Assembly: GCA_029262995.1 (NCBI GenBank)
Contig: JAJCYH010000010.1
Location: 1 to 51,333 of the forward strand
Direction: 5' to 3'
DNA from: Saprospiraceae bacterium
GTDB lineage: Bacteria > Bacteroidota > Bacteroidia > Chitinophagales > Saprospiraceae
DNA: 51,333 bases
Shown: one piece after another, positions 21,901-30,614 of the stretch
Layout: each line of letters starts with the position of its first letter
Numbering within the stretch: the first letter of the stretch is position 1
Position numbers and translations under genes: made by a program
The notes under the pieces: generated by a model
The model's database searches: none
What the model saw: only the letters and a program-made list of their open reading frames with translations
What the model was told of the DNA's origin: nothing

Positions 21901-24900
21901 TGATCAAGTAATGTATAACTTAAAAGGTATTGACCTGCAAGAGATTCTTCTTCTATGATTAATTGACTACCAAATAAAACAGGAACAGAGCCCATACCTA
22001 CAGCCAAGGACCATTCTCCAGGATCTGCATCTACAATCAAGTTATTTAATTCAAAAATTTGATCTTCTTGACAAAAATCACCTGGAGGATTAACTACGAT
22101 AGAAGGACAACTACAATCTTTTACATTAACTGTTAATGGATAAGACAATTCAACACAAGGTGCTATGGCTGTCTCTGTAGTGAAGATGAAATCGTAAGTG
22201 CCTGGGGTTTCTCCTGTAAACCGTACTATATTGTCTGCGTCTATTAATATAGATTGATCCACCGATGACCAGAGCCCAATTGAATTAGATTTATTATAAT
22301 CGTCTAAATTTAGAAAATCAGGATCTGCACCTGTGTCTTCATTACAGGCAACTGCTTGATCAACTATATCAGAAAATGGAGGTTCAACTATTCTAAAATC
22401 GATAAAAGAACTAATTGGACAATCAGGACCAATTCCATTTCCAGCAAGGTCAAATCGCAAAGTATACAATCCACTCAGCGTCTGATCATCTATTCTTAGA
22501 TTACTTCCAATCAATTCCAAACTGGTTAGTTCAGGACCAGATTCCAAACTCCAGTCACCTAACTCTTGAGTTATTTTATAATCACTAAGATCAATTGAAT
22601 ATTCCCCTAGACAGAGATCACCTATCGGTGAGAGTTCAATACTTGGACACGAACAGTCCAACAAATCAACATCCAAAATATATTGCTGGTCTTCACAAGG
22701 GAAGCTAGCCGTATCGGTGGTAAATAAAAACCTATACTCTCTTACTTCTTTAGTAACAAATGTTACAGTATTATCTGAGTTATCTATTTGCACTCCAGGA
22801 TCCATAGAGCTCCAGATACCAGAACTGCCCGATGAATAATAGTCATCAAGGTCTATGAAATCAGCGAAAGTTCCAGTGTCTTCATTACAAGCTTCTCCCC
22901 TTTCCACAATTACAGCTTCGGGTTCTTGAAACAAATTGAAATTAAACTCTGATATAAGAACACAAAGTGGACCGATATCATTGCCATCAATAGTATATCG
23001 AATCGTGTACTCTCCGGCTACGCTAGAATCATCAATTTCAAGCATTCCTGAATTAATACTTAAAGAATTAATATCTGGTCCAGCTTCAATTGTCCAAATA
23101 CCAATAGGTCCAGACAGTCGTAAATTATTTAAATCTATAGACTTCGTCTCAATGCATTGGTCATCTAAAGTTAGAAATTCAACTTCAGGACATCTGCAAT
23201 CAATTACAGAAACCGTTGTGTTGTATTCCTTATTAATACAAGGTAAAACGGCATCATTAGTTATAAATTTAAATGAATAATCACCAACAGCTTCATTGGT
23301 GAAATCTACAATATTGTTTTGATCAATTGCTATGGATCCTGAATCAGAAGTCCAAACTCCTGTGTTTGTTGTTGAAATCAAATCATCCAAATCTATAGAT
23401 GTCTCTAAGGTCCCTGTAAATTCATTGCATAATTTAAATTGCGGTGTTATATCTGCGCTAACAGGACGACTTAGTTTGAAAGCAATTTCAGAATATGTAT
23501 CACATAATGGACCTATCGTAGTGCTGCTTAGAGTGTATCTTAAAGTATAATCACCCTCAACTGAATTTTCATCTATAGACAATTGATCTCCAGCAATGGT
23601 TATCGAATTTATATCAGGGCCAGAAACGACAGACCATACTCCTTCTTCTGAAGTCAACTCCAAAGCATTTAAATCTATACTAATATCATCAATACATTGA
23701 TCGTCTAAAGGAGATATGCTAATATCAGGGCAACTACAATCTATAATCGAAATTACTGAGACATATTCCTCATTGACGCAAGGAAAAACAGCGTCATTGG
23801 TTATGAAACGGAAAGTGTAATCACTAACATTCTCTCCTGCAAAATCTACAATATTATCTTTGTCAATAACTATGGATCCTAAATCAGAAGTCCAAACTCC
23901 TGAGTTTGTTGTTGAAATCAAATCATCCAAATCCATCGATGTTTCTAAGGTTCCTGTAAATTCATTGCATAATTCAAATTGCGGTGTTATATCTGCGCTA
24001 ACAGGACGACTTAGTTTGAAAGCAATTTCAGAATATGTATCACATAATGGACTTATTGTATTGTCGCTTAGGGTGTATCTTAAAGTATAATCACCTTCGA
24101 CAGAATTCTCTTCGATAGACAATTGATCTCCAGCAATGGTTATCGAATTTATATCAGGGCCAGTAACGACTGACCATACTCCTTCTTCTGAGGTCAATTC
24201 CAAAGCATTAAGATCGATACTAATGTCATCAATACATTGATCGCCAATAGGCAACAATGTGGTTTCTGGACAACTACAATCTTCAACCCTTATAACCGTA
24301 ACATATTGTCGATTCTGACATGGTGATTGTGCATTAGCAGTTGTGAAATAAAAAGTATAATCACCTGCATCTTGATTCGTAAATGAAACCAAGTTATCGG
24401 CTTCAATAATCAATGATGAATTTGCAGATTCCCAAACACCTGATGAATTGGAAAGATTAAGATCATCCAAATCCAAATAATCTAACAATGTACCAGTGTA
24501 TTCATTACACACATTTCCTGAAGCCACAATTTGCGCTTCAGGTGTTTTATATACGTTAAATTGAACAGTAGAGTCTCTGGAACATAGAGGCGCAAGATTT
24601 GGGTCATCAAGACTAAACATAAGGCTATATAGACCTTCTACGGTATTAGGACCTACTGACATTTCTGTACCAATTATTTGGATGTTAGCCCCTACTGGAC
24701 CGTCAACTATATACCAACTTCCGGGTTCAATCGTAGCATTTATATTATTCAATTCAAACACCTGACTTAAAGCACAGAAATCTAATGGTGCAATAATATT
24801 GATATAAGGACATTGACAATCCTCTACTATAATTTCAACAAAGTAAGTGGTATCTGGACAAGGTGGCATTGCACTTGTTGTTTGGAATTCATATTGTAAA

Positions 24901-27098
24901 GTTGAAGCAGTTAAACCAGTAAATTCCAGAAATGAAGGATCGTTAATTAAATCAGAATTATCATCGAACCAGTCACCTTCAACACCGTTTAATTGATATT
25001 TCTCAAGATTTAGAAAGGTCTCCAATGTACCTATATAATTGTTACATATACGCAGCTCTGAAATGGCAAGAGCAGGTTGTAAAGGTTCATTTACAATTAC
25101 TTGTATTATTTCAGTGGCAGTACAGAAATCTTCAACAACTTCAATTCTGTAGTACCCACTGGTATCTGTAACGATTTCACGTTGGTTAGAGAGTAATACA
25201 TTGCTTTGTGCATCATACCAAGAATAGGCATCATGTCCTGCAGGTGCAGACAAGGTCTGAAATTCTCCTTCACATAATTCGTATAATGTAGGAAGAGATA
25301 TATTAAATTCTGGGTGAACTAAAACCTGAAATTCTAACTCCGGAATATCACAATCCGTAATAGGTTCATAGAATGAAACTCTATAAGTGATCGTTTCAAC
25401 GGAATTACCATTATTAATTATTTGATCTGGAATCAAACCTGATCCAGTTTCAAAAATCCAGTCTTGTGCTCCAGAAGTATTACCAGCATCTATAACTTCT
25501 ACAATTAAGGGTATTTCATAGTCTCCATCAATCATGACTGGTATTTCAGCAAATTCGCCTGAACATATTTCTTTACCCGTTGCTACTATGTCAACTAGGC
25601 TGCTACAATCTAAATAGGCTTCAAATTTTACTGGCGTATCACCTGAACATGCTAAACTCGTATAGCATCCTGTTTCTCCATCTGCGAAGTTAAATAAGGT
25701 AACACTTAAGTTCTTATCAAATTCATTTTCACAATCCTGAATATCCGTAATACTCTTAGCCGTTAACTCAAAGCAGTGTGAAAAATTAAATATCTGACCA
25801 CAAGGTGTATTTACGCCCCACATATTATTTGGATGCCCATCATTGGTACAACCGATATTTGTTCCGTTAGATACAAAATACCAACCACCTGGAAGTATAT
25901 CTCCAGTCTTTAGACCACCCGGACCATATTCAAGTATTCTCTTTCCTTGAGGATCGGTGCCAAGGGAAAGAACTGGACTATCTACATTATAATCAACATC
26001 ATCAAACCAAAGCCAATTAAGTGGATTTTGTGTTTCAAGATTATTGGCATTTAAATCCCATCCTCCGCCAACTACAGGTACAATCCCTTGAAGCCATTGG
26101 CATCCATTTCCCTGATCCGGAGTGTCTACATAAAATTCCAAATCATAGCAAAACAAAACAGTTTCACCAGGACAATAAGGGCCGTTAGGCTTACCCAATG
26201 GATTCTCTGTTCTTGTTACGGTAAGTGCTGCAGAAGAACATTCTATGTATTCTTGAATAGCATTTATACATAGATCAAAAGTCCCTAAATTTCCAGTTCC
26301 ATGAGATATTTCAATAAAATAGGTAAAATTAGGCGTTACTGCCAGGTCAACAAACTCTCCAAGGCCAACAGTTTGACAAAGCAATAAATCATCTAAATCA
26401 GAACAATTGGCACCTCTGTAAATTGAAATAATCGGCAAAAATTCTGAATTTTTTATGACGATTTGAACTGTGGTTGTAAGGTTATCTGTATCAAACCTAA
26501 ACCAAACAGATTCGTCTGTACAGGTACTTACACAAGAATAATTCAAACAAGATGATGTACAAACCTGTACGCCATCAGCAATCGGTGAAAGTAATTGAGC
26601 TGCACTTACGTCTTCACAAATATCTGCGAAATTACAACCTGGTAAATCAATAGCTGAAATATTAAATTTACCACAACCTATCTTGGTAGAAGAAATATGT
26701 ATAAACAAATTACCATTGCAATTGGGAATCTCAAAATTACGACTCATAAATCCAGAACAATCAGATTTCTGTATCAATGTTAAATTATCACATGCGCCTG
26801 TATAAAATTCAGCGCTTATACCACCAGAAATACTCATATTCTCAATGCTAATTAAAGAGGCAGCACCAGATTGCTTGTAGTAATACCATACCCCTGTCTC
26901 TGATGTCGAACAAAAACTTACACCTTCAATATCACCACAACAGGTGCTTGAAGACAAGTTTAAATTACTTATTGTAATAGCATTTTGACATAGGTCATTA
27001 GGAGCAGTATACGTACAAACCACCTGTGCACTAAGCCTTTGCCCAGCACCAAATAAACATATAAGCCCCATGAGGCCTATACAAATGAAGTCTTTCAT
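18918..27098 (-). CDS. Giant T9SS type B surface protein with nine C-x-C-P modules
   Basis: This 2726 residue protein has a signal peptide (MKDFICIGLMGLICLFGAGQ, cleavage likely near RLSAQ). Residues about 30-295 hold two cysteine-rich PPC-like domains. Residues about 305-495 form the Cys/Trp-rich domain shared with the 2490 residue protein (PYCPGETVLFCYD, CQWLQGIVP, LEYGPGGL, CTNDGHPNNMWG). Nine modules of about 180 residues run from about residue 690 to 2290. Each has an x-CN-x-x-x-G start, a D-L-D-D motif, a G-x-W-x-S motif, P-C and then D-C-x-C-P. Their anchors recur every 535-545 bp. A SprB-like repeat (YSYSIDGGNSWTQD) and type B T9SS domain (VYIPNVFRPL, VLDRWGGIVFE, EGWDGTWLQ, PGVFTYHI, AGDITLLR) end the protein. 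It is paralogous to the gene at 11129-18601. A surface adhesin or filament function is inferred; no catalytic motif is seen. Confidence 0.9.
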   Translation of the reverse strand: MKDFICIGLMGLICLFGAGQRLSAQVVCTYTAPNDLCQNAITISNLNLSSSTCCGDIEGVSFCSTSETGVWYYYKQSGAASLISIENMSISGGISAEFYTGACDNLTLIQKSDCSGFMSRNFEIPNCNGNLFIHISSTKIGCGKFNISAIDLPGCNFADICEDVSAAQLLSPIADGVQVCTSSCLNYSCVSTCTDESVWFRFDTDNLTTTVQIVIKNSEFLPIISIYRGANCSDLDDLLLCQTVGLGEFVDLAVTPNFTYFIEISHGTGNLGTFDLCINAIQEYIECSSAALTVTRTENPLGKPNGPYCPGETVLFCYDLEFYVDTPDQGNGCQWLQGIVPVVGGGWDLNANNLETQNPLNWLWFDDVDYNVDSPVLSLGTDPQGKRILEYGPGGLKTGDILPGGWYFVSNGTNIGCTNDGHPNNMWGVNTPCGQIFNFSHCFELTAKSITDIQDCENEFDKNLSVTLFNFADGETGCYTSLACSGDTPVKFEAYLDCSSLVDIVATGKEICSGEFAEIPVMIDGDYEIPLIVEVIDAGNTSGAQDWIFETGSGLIPDQIINNGNSVETITYRVSFYEPITDCDIPELEFQVLVHPEFNISLPTLYELCEGEFQTLSAPAGHDAYSWYDAQSNVLLSNQREIVTDTSGYYRIEVVEDFCTATEIIQVIVNEPLQPALAISELRICNNYIGTLETFLNLEKYQLNGVEGDWFDDNSDLINDPSFLEFTGLTASTLQYEFQTTSAMPPCPDTTYFVEIIVEDCQCPYINIIAPLDFCALSQVFELNNINATIEPGSWYIVDGPVGANIQIIGTEMSVGPNTVEGLYSLMFSLDDPNLAPLCSRDSTVQFNVYKTPEAQIVASGNVCNEYTGTLLDYLDLDDLNLSNSSGVWESANSSLIIEADNLVSFTNQDAGDYTFYFTTANAQSPCQNRQYVTVIRVEDCSCPETTLLPIGDQCIDDISIDLNALELTSEEGVWSVVTGPDINSITIAGDQLSIEENSVEGDYTLRYTLSDNTISPLCDTYSEIAFKLSRPVSADITPQFELCNEFTGTLETSMDLDDLISTTNSGVWTSDLGSIVIDKDNIVDFAGENVSDYTFRFITNDAVFPCVNEEYVSVISIIDCSCPDISISPLDDQCIDDISIDLNALELTSEEGVWSVVSGPDINSITIAGDQLSIDENSVEGDYTLRYTLSSTTIGPLCDTYSEIAFKLSRPVSADITPQFKLCNEFTGTLETSIDLDDLISTTNTGVWTSDSGSIAIDQNNIVDFTNEAVGDYSFKFITNDAVLPCINKEYNTTVSVIDCRCPEVEFLTLDDQCIETKSIDLNNLRLSGPIGIWTIEAGPDINSLSINSGMLEIDDSSVAGEYTIRYTIDGNDIGPLCVLISEFNFNLFQEPEAVIVERGEACNEDTGTFADFIDLDDYYSSGSSGIWSSMDPGVQIDNSDNTVTFVTKEVREYRFLFTTDTASFPCEDQQYILDVDLLDCSCPSIELSPIGDLCLGEYSIDLSDYKITQELGDWSLESGPELTSLELIGSNLRIDDQTLSGLYTLRFDLAGNGIGPDCPISSFIDFRIVEPPFSDIVDQAVACNEDTGADPDFLNLDDYNKSNSIGLWSSVDQSILIDADNIVRFTGETPGTYDFIFTTETAIAPCVELSYPLTVNVKDCSCPSIVVNPPGDFCQEDQIFELNNLIVDADPGEWSLAVGMGSVPVLFGSQLIIEEESLAGQYLLSYTLLDQNIPPDCEYTIDMPFLIIEEPSAELTPSIELCNNFIGSLNTSIDLDDLWISGDGGEWISTSAQVSIDNDNIVEFEDLPSGQYRFFFRTNTAIFPCEDEEYLVLVDIMDCVCPNLQIENIPDLCSEEEGIDLSLYLQSDNPGFWTITPNPSGQYFDILNNELTISDNAQAGTYNLSYRFDDINIPSLCKFEEIIQFEIIGAPEIDVVNTFLACNDDDSGFAPVEIDLDDFVIGDEGEWRSLDTSVLIDNDGLVSFEALNAGEYSFEYMSSSAIFPCKNISDILIVTVENCECPIIAFAPTTVVCNEVELLDLDDYLLNGVSSGTWNQIDGPEVIVIGQGNDLNILGITGGEYTFEFSLSSIVPVGCNNKDLFSFEVVETLDLEVLPMANVCNQSSWLAPECIDLSAYVNDVPGEWQAPNNYTGDFSDVTKICFDGFQENDRFEFSYTSNSAISPCEDKTAILEVIVMECSCPFLEVDEPGPFCNSNQIVNLQDYVSSESVEGIWSFISGPSVIGLNEESFSVLDLTEGLYAFMYTPLVKPPDSCPQNISIEFEIKENRAVGSGTSLNYCEGEDQLLDLFSLLQSADIGGEWLDNSTISAGSSFDPTDASLLIAELTPGIYNFDYLMTPDEPCSPSSARINIIISEIPIADAGEDFALICDKPEGNLGGPDMSIGSNLIFTWTELNTMTILSTMEQNPLIDVAGLYQLEILNQVSGCISVDEILVTDEIDELYFEAEVLEFECSNPNEGMITIINSSGGDQNYSYSIDGGNSWTQDNYFDNLSPGNYTIVMQDGNLCETIVENLIISAPISLNVFAGEDLEVDYGDEYFILELSTNAQDDEIVSIIWEQDGEIICDGGIDDCYTIEVDPYKINELCVSVEDVSGCLDTDCMIIEEILEVNVYIPNVFRPLSYTINDMFFVQTNENVSTINTFRVLDRWGGIVFERTDKHEPNIADEGWDGTWLQRDVMPGVFTYHIVVEDVFGELHSFAGDITLLR
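23302..23703 (-). repeat. 540-bp period near-identical repeat, copy 1
   Basis: This segment matches 23842-24243 at an offset of exactly 540 bp (180 codons) with few differences. It covers most of one C-x-C-P module. The other modules in the gene are much more diverged, so this pair reflects a later duplication or gene conversion. Confidence 0.85.
23842..24243 (-). repeat. 540-bp period near-identical repeat, copy 2
   Basis: Partner of the segment at 23302-23703. Both encode the same stretch, including GVWSVV, GPDINSITIAGDQLSI and FKLSRPVSADITPQF, with only a handful of amino-acid changes. Confidence 0.85.
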
Positions 27099-27372
27099 AG
27101 GTAGTTTATTACATTCTCAAATAGCAGTTTAGATACAATAATGTATTCTAACTGTTCAATAGTAAGGGTGGGACTAAAGGAAGGTAATTTGAGATTCTAT
27201 CATTTGCTTGACAAATTCTATTCCAAACAATAATAATTATACCTTAAGATGGTAAATTTACGACAAATACTATCAGAATAATTTTATTTTTGAAACCTTT
27301 GAGCTTGAATTTTGTCAATTAGTATACAATTTCTTGAAAAATATCAGTTAGCAATATTAAATTATAAGAATC

Positions 27373-28002
27373 ATGATGTCAAAAAGCTTGTTTTCGTTTT
27401 CAATTGTACTTTTATGCCTCGTTTGTTTTACAACAGAACTAGATGCTCAAAAGCGAGGGTCCAAAAAAAGAGAATCAAAAGAGACTACTTCTGATAAGAG
27501 CCGCTCTTCTAGAGATAGAGATGGGGATAAAGAAGTTATTCCTTTTAGTGACCGCATTATCTATGACATCCACATCGGACAATTAGGGTTTAATCGGGGT
27601 TTCACCATTTCTGCTAAAGGAGGTGCTGCCTATAAGATTACGGACAGATTTAGCGTAGGATTAGGCCTTAAGAATTTCTATTACCTAGAAAATAATCCAG
27701 GCAGTAATAGTGATATTTCCGTTTTCAATTGGGGACCATATATCTATCCAAGGTTTAAAATTTCGGAGCAGTTCTATATTAAGGCTGAATATTATTATAT
27801 TTCCTTTGATAATGACCTTTTCAATTCAGGAAATTCTGACAGAATATACGAAGGTATTCCTTTAATTGGAGCAGGATATTTATCTGGATTTGGACCATGG
27901 AAATTCGGTTTGGAATTATTATTTATTCCTAGTGATTCCGATCGAGATCTATATTACGGTGATGTCTTTGAATATATGTTCAGTTTCATCTATAATTTCT
28001 AA
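27373..28002 (+). CDS. Small outer-membrane beta-barrel protein, function unknown
   Basis: The 209 residue product begins with a signal peptide (MMSKSLFSFSIVLLCLVCFTTELDAQ). A short, highly charged Lys/Arg/Ser-rich linker follows at residues about 27-53 (KRGSKKRESKETTSDKSRSS). The remaining 150 residues alternate polar and aromatic positions (GFTISAKGGAAYKITDRFSVGLGL, FYIKAEYYYISF) and end in an aromatic residue (FIYNF), which fits an outer-membrane barrel of about eight strands. Two adjacent ATGs (27373, 27376) are possible starts. The gene is divergent from the giant gene at 18918-27098 and converges on the TonB-dependent receptor with only four bases between stop codons. It is too short to be a PorP/SprF-type partner of type B T9SS proteins. 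The charged linker could bind an anionic partner, but this is speculation. Confidence 0.8.
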   Translation: MMSKSLFSFSIVLLCLVCFTTELDAQKRGSKKRESKETTSDKSRSSRDRDGDKEVIPFSDRIIYDIHIGQLGFNRGFTISAKGGAAYKITDRFSVGLGLKNFYYLENNPGSNSDISVFNWGPYIYPRFKISEQFYIKAEYYYISFDNDLFNSGNSDRIYEGIPLIGAGYLSGFGPWKFGLELLFIPSDSDRDLYYGDVFEYMFSFIYNF

Positions 28003-28006
28003 ATTA

Positions 28007-30454
28007 TCAGAATTGAAAGTTAGCACCTAGTAGGAAGTTTATTCCTGCTTGAGGGTAATAAAAGTTTTCTTCAATTAAACCACCGAAGATATAACTGTAG
28101 GTATATCCATTTGAGGCATATCTATGATCTAACATATTGTTCACGAGCAATTTGATTTCCATTTTATTTACACCTTTGATCTTAGGACTATACACGAATA
28201 TCATATCGTTAACCACATAGGCATCAATATATTTTTGAGTATTTGAAGTGTTGTCAAGAAACTGTTTACCAACGTATTTGGTTAAGAGCTTTACTGTTAA
28301 GTGATCATTAAGCAGATATTCAAACATTGAACCCCCGATAATATTTGGTGAAAAAGAAATATCTGTATGCTTAAATTCATTGACTACCATTCCTCCATTG
28401 TCATAGTCCAATATGATTTCAGCAAAATTATTTATCTTATTTCGACTCAAACTAAGATTGGCTTGCCAATTCAAATGATCATTTAATTTAAGACCAGACT
28501 CAATCTCAATACCAAGCCTGTAACTTTTATCAACATTTGTTCTGACTGGAGCACCTACATCGTTTACTGCGCCTGTTAAAACCAGTTGATTCGAATACTG
28601 CATAGAGTACAAATTACTGCTTAATGTGAGTTTAGGAGACTGATATCTCCACCCTACTTCATAATCCCACATACTCTCATGTTGTGGTACAGATATACCA
28701 ATCGCATCGGTAAAGTCAGACCTCACGGGCTCGCGTTGTGCTTTGGATGCAGAAGCATAAAATGATGACTGTTCGTTAAACAAATAAGTAATTCCAAATT
28801 TAGGATTAATGAAATTATAACTAGTATCTACATCAATCTCCAAAAGATCATTATCCGTTCCGCTAGTTTGATAAGAAATATATCTTGATTGGATGTCTCC
28901 AAACAGTAGGACATTATCCCTTAGCTTATAGTTAAGCTTTACATAAGCATTGTAATCGCGTTTGTCAGAATCACTGTCGTAATACCTAAAGTCTGGATTT
29001 TCAATTTGAACTCTTTCGCTATAAATTACATTTCCGAAGTGATCACCATCATACCGATTAGCTGAAACACCTGTAACTAAGTTAACATTTGCATTTAGCT
29101 CATAACTGGAGTTAAAAATGGCTCCATAGAAGTGATTGTCTAACCATCTTCTACGAACAAGATCAGAACTTAGAATAGCTTCAGAATTATCATCTTCGAA
29201 AGGTCCAAGTCTATAATTTACAAATGCATCATTATATCTAAACTCTTCAAAAAATCCCTTTCCTCTAGTATAGTGTAAAGTTAAATTGGTATTCCATCGA
29301 TCGTTAATTTTTTGGCCATAAATGAATTGATAATGATCCTGTTTATAATCATCAACCTGATTATCGTATTGGTAATAATTGTATTTTCTGTCACTTCCAA
29401 ATAAATTGATTGAATCGGAATTGGTGTTATAAATGCTACCGATATTATTAAAATAATGTGTACGTAATGCTTCTTCATCACCTGTTAATCTGGCTTCTGG
29501 AACACCCCACCAAGATTGATAAGTTCTTTCTGATCCTGAAATCAAATTAAAGCGGAAAGAGCTCTTTTCTCCAATTTTTGAAACCGAGAAAAAGTAAGAT
29601 GTCAAATCAGAGCTTGCTCTGTCCACATAACCATCAGAAGTTATTTTTGAATAACGTCCTTCAATTGTAAATTGCTCATTGATCAATCCTGTAGTAGCTG
29701 AGAATGATATTTTTTTTGTATTAAAAGAGCCGTAACTGCCATTTAAGGAGATTAGTGCATTCTGTCTAATTTGCTGAGTATTAAGAGATAAGGAACCGCC
29801 AAATGCTGCAGATCCATTGGTTGAAGGTCCTACACCTCTTTGCAGCTGAATACTATTTACAGAGCTAGCAAAATCAGGCATATTCACCCAAAAAACAGAG
29901 TGGCTTTCAGAATCATTGAGCGGAACACCATTAACCGTAACATTAATTCTAGTAGCATCTGATCCTCGAAGACGCATAGAAGTATATCCTACGCCTGAAC
30001 CAGCATCGGAAGTGACAACCATAGAAGTTTGATGTTCCAATAAAACTGGAAGGTCCTGAGCTAGATTCTTATTCGCTATTTCTTTGTCACTTATTTCACT
30101 GTATGCAAAAGGTGAACTCTTTTCCAATTCGTTAGCCAGAATTTCGATAGCATCCAAATTATATTTAGACCCAGTCAAAACGATATCGATATTTAAATCC
30201 GACGAAATTTCAATTTCTTTATCAAAATTTTCATAACCCAAATAAGTTACTTTCAGTTCATAAGTGCCTGCATCGATGTTTTCTAAAAGAAACACACCTT
30301 TATCGTCTGTTACTGAAGCGTAAGGAGAGTTTTTGAGAAATACAGAAGCCATTATTAATTTTTCACCTGTACTGCTAGTAACGGTACCCTCCAAACTGTA
30401 TTGAGCTTGTCCATATCCAACAGAAGCCAAAACCAATAGTAATACTAATCGCAT
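28007..30454 (-). CDS. TonB-dependent outer-membrane receptor, probably for thiamine
   Basis: I place the start at the ATG at 30454 (MRLVLLLVLASVGYGQAQ, a signal peptide). The frame extends to an ATG at 30523, but those codons lie inside the TPP riboswitch and are not expected to be coding. The 815 residue product has a CarboxypepD_reg-like domain (residues about 20-100, SLEGTVTSSTGEKLIMASVF). A plug domain follows (SMRLRGSDATRINVTVNGVP, then SIQLQRGVGPSTNGSAAFGG), then a long barrel ending in F-Q-F. Receptors of this family import scarce ligands using TonB energy. The riboswitch directly upstream and the PnuC/PnuT-type permease gene before it suggest thiamine or a phosphorylated form. The substrate is inferred from context; the receptor family is clear. 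Confidence 0.92.
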   Translation of the reverse strand: MRLVLLLVLASVGYGQAQYSLEGTVTSSTGEKLIMASVFLKNSPYASVTDDKGVFLLENIDAGTYELKVTYLGYENFDKEIEISSDLNIDIVLTGSKYNLDAIEILANELEKSSPFAYSEISDKEIANKNLAQDLPVLLEHQTSMVVTSDAGSGVGYTSMRLRGSDATRINVTVNGVPLNDSESHSVFWVNMPDFASSVNSIQLQRGVGPSTNGSAAFGGSLSLNTQQIRQNALISLNGSYGSFNTKKISFSATTGLINEQFTIEGRYSKITSDGYVDRASSDLTSYFFSVSKIGEKSSFRFNLISGSERTYQSWWGVPEARLTGDEEALRTHYFNNIGSIYNTNSDSINLFGSDRKYNYYQYDNQVDDYKQDHYQFIYGQKINDRWNTNLTLHYTRGKGFFEEFRYNDAFVNYRLGPFEDDNSEAILSSDLVRRRWLDNHFYGAIFNSSYELNANVNLVTGVSANRYDGDHFGNVIYSERVQIENPDFRYYDSDSDKRDYNAYVKLNYKLRDNVLLFGDIQSRYISYQTSGTDNDLLEIDVDTSYNFINPKFGITYLFNEQSSFYASASKAQREPVRSDFTDAIGISVPQHESMWDYEVGWRYQSPKLTLSSNLYSMQYSNQLVLTGAVNDVGAPVRTNVDKSYRLGIEIESGLKLNDHLNWQANLSLSRNKINNFAEIILDYDNGGMVVNEFKHTDISFSPNIIGGSMFEYLLNDHLTVKLLTKYVGKQFLDNTSNTQKYIDAYVVNDMIFVYSPKIKGVNKMEIKLLVNNMLDHRYASNGYTYSYIFGGLIEENFYYPQAGINFLLGANFQF

Positions 30455-30502
30455 ACGATTTAATGTTAAGATTATACAAATGGAGGCCTTGAGTTGAGAA
30501 GA

Positions 30503-30588
30503 ACTTCTTTCCCTTCCCGGCATTATCCGAGCAGGTTCAATGGGTATAATCTCAGCGCTTTGAATAACAAAGGCACCCCTAGAATAAG
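30503..30588 (-). promoter_or_regulatory. TPP (thiamine pyrophosphate) riboswitch
   Basis: Read on the minus strand, this segment contains the conserved THI-element blocks in order: GGGGTGC, GCTGAGAT, ACCC, TGAACCTG and GGATAATGCC, closed by partly complementary flanks. The element binds TPP and lowers expression of the downstream gene. It ends about 50 bp before the preferred start codon of the receptor at 30454. There is no clear terminator hairpin with a T run between them, so control of translation is more likely than attenuation, but that is inferred. The element lies downstream of the permease and kinase genes, so it can directly control only the receptor gene. Confidence 0.95.
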
Positions 30589-30614
30589 CAAATATAGGAC
30601 AATAAATTTAAGCA

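Noticed and set aside
27373-28002. PorP/SprF-type T9SS partner
   Set aside because: The protein is only 209 residues with a charged linker, and it lacks the length and pattern of that family (about 300 residues).
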